Source of the DNA: Lachnospiraceae bacterium
GTDB lineage: Bacteria; Bacillota; Clostridia; Lachnospirales; Lachnospiraceae
DNA length: 64,000 bases
Reading direction: 5' to 3'
Assembly: GCA_017500935.1 (NCBI GenBank)
Contig: JAFVXW010000085.1
Location: forward strand, 124,001 to 188,000
The position numbers were made by a program, and so were the translations under genes. The notes beneath the pieces are model-generated. The model did not search any database, was not told the origin of the DNA, and saw only the letters and a list, made by a program, of their open reading frames with translations. Below are positions 24,556-32,816 of this stretch, piece by piece; the stretch's first letter is position 1, and each line of letters starts with the position of its first letter.

Positions 24556-25863
24556 TTATAACCAGGGATCTTCCGATGCCGGAAGCCTTATCCCCAAAAG
24601 CGCTCCATTATATTCCCAAAGATAACAGTTATCCCCTTTTTTTCTCATCACAATCCTGCGGGGATTATCGGCACCTTTTGTTCTCACGCTGACATAGGCA
24701 TATCCATCCGGAGGCGCTGCAGGGTCATCATAGATCACGATCGTCCACGGCATGTCAGGTTCATATTCATTTTCCGGCTCTGCCCCCTCAAAATAGGCAC
24801 GGGGCAAATAGAGTTTGTCGCTGAAGCGCTCCTCCATGAATGCTTTTTCTGTATCACTCATGGGCTGCGGTCCGCGCAGCACATCGATCATAGCATAACA
24901 ATCCTGCGCAGATTCCGGATACCGCACCAGAGCTGCATGGAAAAGCGCACATACCAGCCTTGCATCTTCCATTCCATAAAAATCTGTCAGACTCTGCATC
25001 TGCTGTGCATCTTTGGGAAGCTCATAAAAGGTAACTAAAATCCCATCCTCTCTTTCCTCGATCATCAGCGGTTTTCCCTGTATCACCGGATTCCAGATTG
25101 TTGACACGACACCGCCTGCCATTACAAATTCTTCCAGCCCCTTTGCCATATCCAAAGCGGCCCCCGCCAGCATCTTACGATCCTCTTCCAGGCTCTGTCC
25201 CCAGACTTCTTGTGTCAGCCAGGTCTCGGAATCCCGGCAGATATTCCAGCTTCCGTTCTGCGTCAGCTCCCAGCTGTCTCCGCCGGCATAAGGACAAAAA
25301 TCATCCAGCATAAATCCATTCTCATCTTCATGTACCAGAATGGTAAGAGATACGCCGTGTCGGCCTTCTGTACAGCCATATCCTTTTTCTTCATACAAAC
25401 TTTCCGCAGCTTCCCTTATATCCAGAGCACTGCCCAGATCCGTGATCACATCAATCCGCATATCGATACCATAAGAATCAATAATTCTGTGAAAGTTTTC
25501 CGATGCGATTTTTTCCAGTTCCGCCGATTTTAGCTGACCTGTTTCATCGGTGATATACAGATCCGTGAATACCGTATCCTCTGTCGGCTGCAAGGGTTCC
25601 TCCAGTTCCACAATCTCTTCTGCTTCCACGTTTTCTTCTGTTTCTTCAGCAGTCTCTTTAAGCTCAGCAGTCTCTTTAAGCTCTGCAGTTTCCTTAAGCG
25701 CAGCAGTTTCTTCTGCCGCAGGTATCTGTTTTGTTACGGGTACAAAAACCTCTTCTTTTTCTGGTATCTGTTCTTTTTGGGTACCGCATCCGGCAAAAAG
25801 TAATGCCCCCAAAATCAGCATACTGATCACGGCCGCCATCTGTCTTATATTTATTCTTTTCAT
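24556..25863 (-). CDS. Lipoprotein with TPM-like domain fused to the shared C-terminal domain
   Basis: A 435-residue exported lipoprotein (LLFAGC lipobox). After the signal comes an acidic stalk containing three six-residue repeats of the LKETAE type (18-base DNA repeats, about 25660-25705). A TPM-like domain follows (about 95-250; SYGIDMRIDVITDLGS, HGVSLTILVHEDENGFML), then a C-terminal domain (about 265-435) homologous to the protein at 19491, again ending EDPW. The start is set at 25863 (MKRINIRQ), where a normal signal peptide begins and GGGGTGA is 7 bases upstream; an ATG at 25881 is an alternative that would overlap the previous gene by a few codons. Function unknown. Confidence 0.75.
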   Translation of the reverse strand: MKRINIRQMAAVISMLILGALLFAGCGTQKEQIPEKEEVFVPVTKQIPAAEETAALKETAELKETAELKETAEETEENVEAEEIVELEEPLQPTEDTVFTDLYITDETGQLKSAELEKIASENFHRIIDSYGIDMRIDVITDLGSALDIREAAESLYEEKGYGCTEGRHGVSLTILVHEDENGFMLDDFCPYAGGDSWELTQNGSWNICRDSETWLTQEVWGQSLEEDRKMLAGAALDMAKGLEEFVMAGGVVSTIWNPVIQGKPLMIEEREDGILVTFYELPKDAQQMQSLTDFYGMEDARLVCALFHAALVRYPESAQDCYAMIDVLRGPQPMSDTEKAFMEERFSDKLYLPRAYFEGAEPENEYEPDMPWTIVIYDDPAAPPDGYAYVSVRTKGADNPRRIVMRKKGDNCYLWEYNGALLGIRLPASEDPWL

Positions 25864-25870
25864 TCTTGCT

Positions 25871-28558
25871 TCACCCCGCATATAAAATTCCCTCAAAGCA
25901 TTCCTCCTCCGCAATACCGTTTACCGTCCAAGGCCAGCCGGTTCTGTTGGTATTAAGCTTATAGACATTTCCATCATCCGCCTGCATTTCCATATAAGTT
26001 TCCCCGTCTGTACGCAGCATGGTAAAGGTACTTCCTGCCGGAATCTCCCTCCAGACTCCTTCCACAATATCAAAGCCTTCCAGAGGAATCAAAGACACCC
26101 ATTCCGGAGAATCCACGATCCAGAAAAAGTCTGTCTGCGGTTCCGGTATGCCTGTTGCGTGATCCGTTTCATAATATCTGACTGCCTGAAGCGTTCCCAG
26201 AAGATCCATACCGGTCATCATCATAAAACGGTCCGGTGTATTGAACACTTTCGTATAACGGGTTCCGTATTCTTCCAGACCTTCCACCCACTCATTCATA
26301 AACTGAATATTATACAGATCTGCAGCACAGAAAACATCTTCCCCGTTGAGATCATAAACATTGAGCATATGATAATCATTGTCTGTCACAGAAATCACAT
26401 ACAGATAATATTTTTCTGCTCCGGGTCTTCCCACACATACCAGATAAGGTTCAAAATCATAGGCATACACGATTTCTTCCGTAAAGGTTTCATCATTGAC
26501 CGTAACTGTCATCATTTTGTAGGAACCGTACATATCGTACTCATATGCTACCGTCAGGCTGTCTTTTTGCTGACTGCCGCCTTCCAGACAAAGATCCAGC
26601 GTCTTTTCCATGGGAATTGCCATGCTGTAACCGGCTGCCGGGATACAATTATAATATTCATTGAAAAGATCCGGCATTTCCTCAAATCCTATGGAGACTG
26701 TCAGCATACCGGCTGCATAAGATGCCACCTCATAAGGCGTAAAATAGAATGTGATCCCCTGGTATCCTAATGTCCAGGAATAGGACTCACTGTCATAGAC
26801 TTCAAAATGCGGTGCAGGATCACTGTTTATTTCATCCGGGTATTTTTCCATAAGTTTGTCAGCAAGCAGTCGGGGAAGCTGCGAAGTATCGGTAAGGACA
26901 TCCTCCAGTGTAAGCGCTTCGCCGGTATGCGGGTCTAAATTAACTCCGGAAGCCCAGTAAAAAGAATGAATATCACCGCCTGCCAAAATAGCCCTGTCAT
27001 CCAATGCGCTCAAAATCCTGTCATCTGCCCTCTGCACATAATATCTGGCCTGATTAAACAAGCCTTCCGCATCATCCATATTGTCCGGGATATCTGCCCT
27101 GGAATTGAGCAGATATTCCATATCCTCCTGTGCATATACGGCAGCATCCATCCGCATTTGATCCAATTTCTGCGCCAGACCGCTGTATTTTAACGCATCT
27201 TCTTCCCCCAGCTTAAAGCTCTGCCAGGAAACATAACAAACCCGGTTCTCTTCGTCCCACTCCTCAAGTTCATGTGTGGCAATACTGATCTCAAACGGAA
27301 CTGCATAAGGAAACACCATTTTCGTCTGTTCAGGCTCCGGCATACTACCGGTTACCAGTCTCTGATACAGACAGTTTTCAGGATCATAAAACATCTCATC
27401 TTCTTCATCCAGTTTAATGATCTGTCCGTCTTTTAACCAGAAATGCTGCAGAGACATGAGAGGGTTTTGCGCTTCGTCCTGTGCACAGAACAGATAAAGA
27501 TACTCAAATCCGTCTGCATCTGTCACATAATAAGGATAAATGCCGTAAGAATAATATTCTTCCTCTTCCAGACTGTCATTTGCGGTATATATGCCCACAC
27601 TGCTGTACCAGAGCTCTTCCTCCAGATAGTGACCGGATACAATCCATTCTTCTCCATCCTCAAAATAAGACGTATGCAAAGGCATCGCCGTGTAATAACT
27701 TTCGGGTACGGTCATATATTCTGATGCAAACAGTTCAGGATGTTCTGCAAAAGTTAAAGTTGCCATCTGATTTCCCAGACCTGCCGGTGCAATATCTCCC
27801 GGATTAAACCAGAATGTCACACCGTTATAATCCAGCGTCCAGTTCAGATCCTCTTCAGACCGTTGTGCAAAATAATCCTCCAGTGCGCTGTCATTGCTAA
27901 AATCACCTGTCCACATCTGGCTGGTCAGTTCTTCTTCCACCAGTTCCGGCACTTTTTCCATGTCAGCAATTACATCATGGATGTCAAGTTCCCTGCCGGT
28001 TTTTGTGTCATAATTGGTACCGTGAAACGCCCTGAACCGATACATCTGCGGAATGCTGGTCAATGAATCTGTCAAAACTGAAAATACATTGCTGTCAGCA
28101 CGGCGCACGTACTGCTGTGCTTCTGAAACATAGGTCTCAACTTCATCCGGGTTTTCTTCCCTGGCAGAACTGACAAAATTGTCAAATTCCTCTTCCAGTG
28201 CTTTTTTCTGCATTCCGGCAGTCTGTTCCAGAACTTCGGCCAGTTCCGGGTATTTAGCAGCAGACTCCTGTTCCAATGTCACCCAGCTGTTTTTTCCTCT
28301 TACCAGCAATACCGCAGCCTGCTCATCCCACTCATAACGGGTGGTGCTTTCCTTTTTCACCTGCAGAAGTTCTGTCTGAGAGGGTATTTTCTCCTGCCTC
28401 TCTACAGAATTTTCTTCTGCTTTGTCTGCTGTTTTCTGCTCTATGGGCATTGTCTTTTCAACCGCAGGCAATACCGCATCGATCTGTTCTTTTTCTTTGC
28501 AGGAGCATAAAGTGATCACCATACAGACTGCCCAAAATACTGTACAGATTTTTTTCAT
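25871..28558 (-). CDS. Large lipoprotein with two tandem RsiV/DUF3298-like halves
   Basis: An 895-residue lipoprotein (signal peptide with TLCSC lipobox), first gene of the eight-gene operon. It contains an internal duplication. The half at about 70-330 and the half at about 420-680 both carry a helical YV(R/Q)RAD...L(T/D)DS/R segment. Each then has a (Y/L)D..TG..L...DV segment, a LP.L...L stretch and a beta hairpin (WTLDYNGVTFWFNPGDIAPA against WTLGYQGITFYFTPYEVASY). The second beta segment is close to the DUF3298 domain of RsiV, known to bind lysozyme. A beta-rich C-terminal third follows. The start at 28558 follows GGGGAGG by 8 bases; the longer open frame to 28687 runs into the divergent promoter region. 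Confidence 0.78.
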   Translation of the reverse strand: MKKICTVFWAVCMVITLCSCKEKEQIDAVLPAVEKTMPIEQKTADKAEENSVERQEKIPSQTELLQVKKESTTRYEWDEQAAVLLVRGKNSWVTLEQESAAKYPELAEVLEQTAGMQKKALEEEFDNFVSSAREENPDEVETYVSEAQQYVRRADSNVFSVLTDSLTSIPQMYRFRAFHGTNYDTKTGRELDIHDVIADMEKVPELVEEELTSQMWTGDFSNDSALEDYFAQRSEEDLNWTLDYNGVTFWFNPGDIAPAGLGNQMATLTFAEHPELFASEYMTVPESYYTAMPLHTSYFEDGEEWIVSGHYLEEELWYSSVGIYTANDSLEEEEYYSYGIYPYYVTDADGFEYLYLFCAQDEAQNPLMSLQHFWLKDGQIIKLDEEDEMFYDPENCLYQRLVTGSMPEPEQTKMVFPYAVPFEISIATHELEEWDEENRVCYVSWQSFKLGEEDALKYSGLAQKLDQMRMDAAVYAQEDMEYLLNSRADIPDNMDDAEGLFNQARYYVQRADDRILSALDDRAILAGGDIHSFYWASGVNLDPHTGEALTLEDVLTDTSQLPRLLADKLMEKYPDEINSDPAPHFEVYDSESYSWTLGYQGITFYFTPYEVASYAAGMLTVSIGFEEMPDLFNEYYNCIPAAGYSMAIPMEKTLDLCLEGGSQQKDSLTVAYEYDMYGSYKMMTVTVNDETFTEEIVYAYDFEPYLVCVGRPGAEKYYLYVISVTDNDYHMLNVYDLNGEDVFCAADLYNIQFMNEWVEGLEEYGTRYTKVFNTPDRFMMMTGMDLLGTLQAVRYYETDHATGIPEPQTDFFWIVDSPEWVSLIPLEGFDIVEGVWREIPAGSTFTMLRTDGETYMEMQADDGNVYKLNTNRTGWPWTVNGIAEEECFEGILYAG

Positions 28559-28592
28559 ATCTGTTTCCTCCCCATACCTGGATTTCTGATTC

Positions 28593-28621
28593 TTGTTTAA
28601 ATCCCGATTCCATGGTATAAT
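28593..28621 (+). promoter_or_regulatory. Promoter of the solute-binding-protein/LuxR operon
   Basis: TTGTTT (28593-28598), 17-base spacer, TATAAT (28616-28621). Transcription from about 28628 gives a leader of roughly 255 bases before the start codon at 28884, which holds the structures listed next. Confidence 0.7.
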
Positions 28622-28631
28622 GCTCTCATTT

Positions 28632-28709
28632 AACAGGGGCGGTCTCTGCGTTTCGTTGGCGCGTCGGCAGAGCGCAATACCGGACAACCGGTATTAAAGG
28701 TACCCCTGT
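28632..28709 (+). ncRNA. Structured 5' leader element (three-way-junction-like), unknown class
   Basis: Three stems nest as a three-way junction. A closing stem ACAGGGG (28633-28639) pairs with CCCCTGT (28703-28709). Inside it lie CTCTGC (28644-28649) with GCAGAG (28667-28672), and AATACCGG (28676-28683) with CCGGTATT (28688-28695) over an ACAA loop. It lies just after the predicted transcription start. No T-run follows, and it does not match any riboswitch consensus I know. Confidence 0.5.
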
Positions 28710-28790
28710 CATTTTTCAATGACATCTGCAAACATATACCTTTCTTTGATTCCTGCAATTATAATTATAAATTGATCCTCCTGTTTTTCC

Positions 28791-28859
28791 CCCACCCATG
28801 CCCTGTAAAAGGGTGGGAAGCCCCACTTTTTATCCGGAAAGGGTGGTAAACAGGGTGGG
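28791..28859 (+). promoter_or_regulatory. Competing CCCACCC/GGGTGGG hairpins before the solute-binding-protein gene
   Basis: CCCACCC (28791-28797) can pair with GGGTGGG at 28811-28817 or at 28853-28859. A second C-tract (28821-28826) can pair with GGGTGG at 28841-28846. Mutually exclusive pairing this close to the start codon (28884) suggests a translational or stability control element. Confidence 0.45.
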
Positions 28860-28883
28860 AACTTCAATGAAGGGATGCCATCT

Positions 28884-30254
28884 ATGAAAAAAAACATATT
28901 ACTTCTGATTCTGCTTCTATTGTCTCTGTCTTTCTGCGGATGTTCCGCCAAGACAATGCCTGATACTACAGATCCGGTCACTCTGACCATGTGGCATGTA
29001 TATGGAAGTCAGACGCAGTCACCGCTCAATCTGCTGATCGATGACTTTAATCATACTGTCGGAAAAGAAAACGGTGTTATCATCAATGTGGTTTCTGTGA
29101 CAAGTTCTTCTGCGATCGACCAGGCACTTGCTGCATCCGCCAATCATGAACCCGGTGCCCAGGACCTTCCCGATCTTTTTACCGCCTATCCGCGCGTCGC
29201 TGAGATTGTGGGACGAAACAAGCTTCTTGACTGGCAGGAATATTTCTCCCAACAGGAGCTTGCCGTTTTTACCCCGGAATTTCTCAGGGAAGGGTATTTT
29301 AACGACAGGCTGTTAATGTTGCCGATTGCCAAATCCACAGAAGCTTTTTTCGTCAACCAGACACTGTTTGACCGTTTCAGTGCCCAGACCGATATCACCA
29401 AAGACTGTCTGACAACTTTTCAGGATATTTTTGATACCGCCTGCGCTTATTACGACTGGAGCGGCGGACAGTATTTTATGCAGCTGAATGATTATTATCA
29501 CTATGCTTATGCCGGTATGAAGGCAAAGGGCTTTGAATTCATTGAAAATGAACAGCTGCAGGTTCATCAAAAAGCCTTTGAACAGATCTGGAATCCGTTG
29601 GCCAAAGCGGCGATCTACGGCGGTATCTGTCTGGAAGACGGGTATGCCGCATCCCGCTGGAAAACCATGGAGATCGTTGCCAACACCGGTTCCACTGCAG
29701 ATATCCTCTATCAGCCCGAGGAAATGATCTATCCGGACAACTCCACGGAACCCATCACTGTACTGACCCTGCCCTATCCTGCTTTTGATCACGGAAACTG
29801 CTGCGCTGTCCACCGTGGCGGCGGTTTGTTTGCCATAAAAAGCGACGATGAAAGAAAAAACAACGCTGCCGCTATTTTTGCCGGCTGGATCACCCAAAAA
29901 GAACAAAATCTGGATTTTGTCACGCAGGCCGGCTATCTTCCGGTAACGGATGAAGCCTTTGATCTTCTCTTTGAAACCAGGGAAACGCTTCCTCTTTCCC
30001 GGCAGAATCTCTATGAGGCAGTGGATTTTATGCGCAAAGAATATCAGTTATGTGCTCTTCCACTGTACAAGGGTGCCTCTGATGTACAGGCCAAATTTGA
30101 ATCCAATGTCAAAGAGACCTTAAAATCAGCTCACAATCAATATCTGATGCGTATCCGGGCAGGTGAAAATCCCGAAAATGTACTGCATGAATTGATTGCT
30201 TCTTCTCTGGAAACCTTAAGATCCTATTATGAACAGGAAACAGACAGCAAATGA
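28884..30254 (+). CDS. Extracellular solute-binding lipoprotein coupled to a LuxR regulator
   Basis: A 456-residue family-1 type substrate-binding lipoprotein (signal peptide ending FCGC). It shows the usual opening strand TLTMWHVYG, then SPLNLLIDDFN, DLPDLFTAYPR, an MLPIAKSTEAFFVNQTLF hinge region and later ERKNNAAAIFAGWIT and GYLPVTDEAFD. Such proteins normally deliver sugars to ABC permeases, but none is adjacent: the next gene is a membrane-bound regulator whose ATG overlaps this stop codon (ATGA). The ATG at 28884 is chosen for the AAGGGA 8 bases upstream; the one at 28875 abuts that site. The context argues for a ligand-sensing rather than transport role. Confidence 0.85.
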   Translation: MKKNILLLILLLLSLSFCGCSAKTMPDTTDPVTLTMWHVYGSQTQSPLNLLIDDFNHTVGKENGVIINVVSVTSSSAIDQALAASANHEPGAQDLPDLFTAYPRVAEIVGRNKLLDWQEYFSQQELAVFTPEFLREGYFNDRLLMLPIAKSTEAFFVNQTLFDRFSAQTDITKDCLTTFQDIFDTACAYYDWSGGQYFMQLNDYYHYAYAGMKAKGFEFIENEQLQVHQKAFEQIWNPLAKAAIYGGICLEDGYAASRWKTMEIVANTGSTADILYQPEEMIYPDNSTEPITVLTLPYPAFDHGNCCAVHRGGGLFAIKSDDERKNNAAAIFAGWITQKEQNLDFVTQAGYLPVTDEAFDLLFETRETLPLSRQNLYEAVDFMRKEYQLCALPLYKGASDVQAKFESNVKETLKSAHNQYLMRIRAGENPENVLHELIASSLETLRSYYEQETDSK

Positions 30255-31915
30255 AAATAAAAGTTCCATCACATCTTCCTATAAAAAGCCTGCTTCAGCA
30301 GCTTGGTCCGGAAAATCTGTCCATGCGCAGACGACTGTTTCTCTATATTTTTTCTGCACTGTGCATGCTTTTTGCCCTGCTGCTTATGCTGTTCAATCTT
30401 TTTGGCATCTTAAACCCCATGCGCAAAAGTCTTCTGGATTCCATGGAATCCCAGCTGCTTGGCAGCGTTGCTTCGATCGAACACAGCTATGACAAGACTG
30501 CTGCTCATGCCATTTCCTTTGCGTCCCAGCTGGAACAGCAGATTCAGGATTACCTGACAGAAACAAATCTGACTTTTGATGACCTGCGGGATAATACCGA
30601 AGCCATCACAGCCCTCCAGACCCGGCTGTATAACACGGTTTACTTAAACATGCAGCTGGCCCCTTCCAGCGGTGCCTTTTACCTGCTAAACACCACCGTC
30701 AACAGTAACGTCCAAACGCCCCGGTACAATGGCATTTACTTAAAATACATCAATCTGTATTCCGAAAATACGGTCAATAACGACTTTTCCCTCTACAGAG
30801 GTTCCGTTGTAACAGGAAAAACAAACGGCATAACCTTCCACAGCGGATGGCAGAATGAAATGAAAACAGATTTTTTCACCACCTGTAATGCCACCTTCGA
30901 AAAAGGGGTATATTACGCTTTAAGTTCTGCTGTGCAGATTCCGGATACCTGGGAACGGGCGCGTTATCTGTATGTACCGCTGCATAATCTTAAAGGTGAG
31001 ATCATTGGTGTCTGCGGATACGAACTCAATGACCTGTACTTCCAGCTGACCCATTCTGTTGCTGATTCCCAGCCGGAGCATCTGATCTATGCCCTTTTGG
31101 ACAGTCATAATGAAGAATACACCGGTCAGTTCAGTTCCAGCATATACAGTATGTCCGGACCGGTTCAGCATTCTCTGAAACTCACCCCTCAAAAAGAGCT
31201 GACTTTATTTACTTTTGATGCTGATACATATGTTGGTCAAACCCGTACCATACAGCTTGGCAGCCGGGAATTTACCGTTGCTGTCATGATCACGCAGGCG
31301 TATTACGAAAACCATGTCCGGAAAGGTCAGCTGAATGCAGCAGTCGTGATTTTGATCGTTGCGCTGTTTTCCTTTGCCTACTGTGCTTTTATCACAAAAA
31401 AATATGTAACACCGATCCTTCAGAAAATCGAACTGATCAAATCCAGCGAAGAATACGGTGAGCAGATTAATATCCGAGAAATCGATGACCTGTTTGCCTA
31501 TCTGGAAGAAAAAGACACACAATATGAAGAGAAACTTCGCAAACTGGAACGGGCCAGACAGGATGCCGAGACAGAAACAAAGAAAGCCAGAGCTGCTTAC
31601 GAAAGCGCGATTGAAAAATACAATCTGGCGCACAGTCAGCTGCAGCATCTGGCCGCCGAACAGAAAAAAGAAATTGTTCTGGAAGAATATGAATATTTTG
31701 TCGCCAATTTAAAAACCCTTACCCCCACAGAATACAGAATTTACCAGCTGTATCTGGATGGCAAGGGCGGTCCGCAGATCGCGGCACTTCTGGACATTTC
31801 AGAAAACACTCTGAAATACCACAATAAGAATATATACAGTAAACTCGGAATTTCCTCCCGCAAACAGCTTCTTAGGTATGCTGCCTTAAAACAGCTGCAG
31901 GATGAAAAAAAATGA
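30251..31915 (+). CDS. Membrane-bound LuxR-type regulator with extracellular sensor domain
   Basis: A 554-residue protein. A short cytoplasmic N-terminus is followed by one membrane helix (29-53), a 300-residue extracellular domain in the position and style of a Cache sensor (60-355), and a second helix (361-382). Next come a coiled coil (about 415-475) and a LuxR-type helix-turn-helix (488-545) with ISENTLKYHNKNIYSKLG. The layout mirrors a chemoreceptor or kinase with the output replaced by a DNA-binding domain. Its start overlaps the solute-binding-protein stop by four bases, so the two are translationally coupled and probably form one receptor. The target is unknown; the divergent envelope operon and its own promoter are candidates. 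Confidence 0.85.
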   Translation: MKIKVPSHLPIKSLLQQLGPENLSMRRRLFLYIFSALCMLFALLLMLFNLFGILNPMRKSLLDSMESQLLGSVASIEHSYDKTAAHAISFASQLEQQIQDYLTETNLTFDDLRDNTEAITALQTRLYNTVYLNMQLAPSSGAFYLLNTTVNSNVQTPRYNGIYLKYINLYSENTVNNDFSLYRGSVVTGKTNGITFHSGWQNEMKTDFFTTCNATFEKGVYYALSSAVQIPDTWERARYLYVPLHNLKGEIIGVCGYELNDLYFQLTHSVADSQPEHLIYALLDSHNEEYTGQFSSSIYSMSGPVQHSLKLTPQKELTLFTFDADTYVGQTRTIQLGSREFTVAVMITQAYYENHVRKGQLNAAVVILIVALFSFAYCAFITKKYVTPILQKIELIKSSEEYGEQINIREIDDLFAYLEEKDTQYEEKLRKLERARQDAETETKKARAAYESAIEKYNLAHSQLQHLAAEQKKEIVLEEYEYFVANLKTLTPTEYRIYQLYLDGKGGPQIAALLDISENTLKYHNKNIYSKLGISSRKQLLRYAALKQLQDEKK

Positions 31916-31922
31916 AACCGGT

Positions 31923-32660
31923 TCACATCACAACAGCCAAAAGCAATGCCGCCAGGATCGCAGGCAGATAGTCCGCCACTTTGATCTTTGTGATGCCCAT
32001 CAGATTCAGACCGATCACCACAATGAGAAGAGAGCCCACGCAGTTCATTTCTGAGATCATATGTGTGGTCAGCAAAGGCTCTATCAGAGTTGCCGCCAGC
32101 ACAAGCCCTCCCTGAAATACCAATACAAAGGCTGCTGAAAGCAAAACTCCCATGCCAAAACTTACAGAAAGCGCCGTTGCCGATACAAAATCCAGCACAC
32201 CTTTGGTAAAATATAGGGTATTGTCACCGGAAACACCTGCATTGATTCCGCCCACAATGGTCATGGAACCCACGCAGAACAACAGACATGCACTGACAAA
32301 ACCTTCCGCGATCCTGCCCTTGGGGGCACCGCTGTCTGCCCCCTTATTGTCTGTAAACTTCTCTTCCACCAGATTTCCAAGCCTTACCAGTCTGCCATCA
32401 ATATCCAGAAGTGTTCCCACAAGCACACCAAGCGCAATGGCAATAATGGGCATCACCGGATTGGCCTGTGCATCCGATCCGGCACTAATGGCACCTGAAA
32501 TTCCAATATAGATCGTACAAAGTCCCAGACCGCACATCACGGCATCTGTCAGCCTTGCAGGCACATTCTTTTTAAAAGAAAGTCCCAGCAGGGAGCCGAT
32601 GATCACGGTCAGTGTATTGAATAAAACCCCTGCATAGGGAAACGTAAGTAAATTTTCCAT
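31923..32660 (-). CDS. DUF554-family membrane protein
   Basis: A 245-residue polytopic protein of about seven helices. GVLFNTLTVIIGSLLGL at the N-terminus, the ALGVLVGTLLDIDGRL segment, the FVSACLLFCVGSMTIVGGINAG segment and NCVGSLLIVVIGLNLMGI near the end are characteristic of DUF554 (YdfK-like) proteins. They are suspected transporters with no proven substrate. AGAGG lies 8 bases before the ATG. It is convergent with the LuxR-type gene with only 7 bases between stop codons and no terminator there, so the two transcripts may overlap. Confidence 0.88.
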   Translation of the reverse strand: MENLLTFPYAGVLFNTLTVIIGSLLGLSFKKNVPARLTDAVMCGLGLCTIYIGISGAISAGSDAQANPVMPIIAIALGVLVGTLLDIDGRLVRLGNLVEEKFTDNKGADSGAPKGRIAEGFVSACLLFCVGSMTIVGGINAGVSGDNTLYFTKGVLDFVSATALSVSFGMGVLLSAAFVLVFQGGLVLAATLIEPLLTTHMISEMNCVGSLLIVVIGLNLMGITKIKVADYLPAILAALLLAVVM

Positions 32661-32744
32661 TCTGTCATCCTCTTTGATTCTGTTAATTTCTATCAGGCAT
32701 TATACCTTCTATTCACATTATTTTCAATATCCCTCCGGCTCTGA

Positions 32745-32773
32745 TTGCTTTTATCCAGCCAGTATGCTAAAAT
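32745..32773 (+). promoter_or_regulatory. Promoter of xpt
   Basis: TTGCTT (32745-32750), 17-base spacer, TAAAAT (32768-32773). The leader is only about 40 bases, so the purine riboswitch often found before xpt in Bacilli is absent here. Confidence 0.65.
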
Positions 32774-32816
32774 TTTCATAATTCAACAAACCATCATACA
32801 AACGCGAGGTATCCCC

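Noticed and set aside
28632-28709. Known riboswitch (c-di-GMP, ZTP, THF, manganese, purine) or tRNA-like element
   Set aside because: Conserved cores of these classes are absent, and there is no T-arm or CCA. It is kept only as an unassigned structure.
28811-28859. G-quadruplex from GGGTGGG tracts
   Set aside because: Loops between the G-tracts are long and perfect C-tract partners are adjacent, so hairpins are more likely.
32661-32816. Purine riboswitch before xpt
   Set aside because: The leader after the promoter is about 40 bases and lacks the conserved three-way-junction loops.
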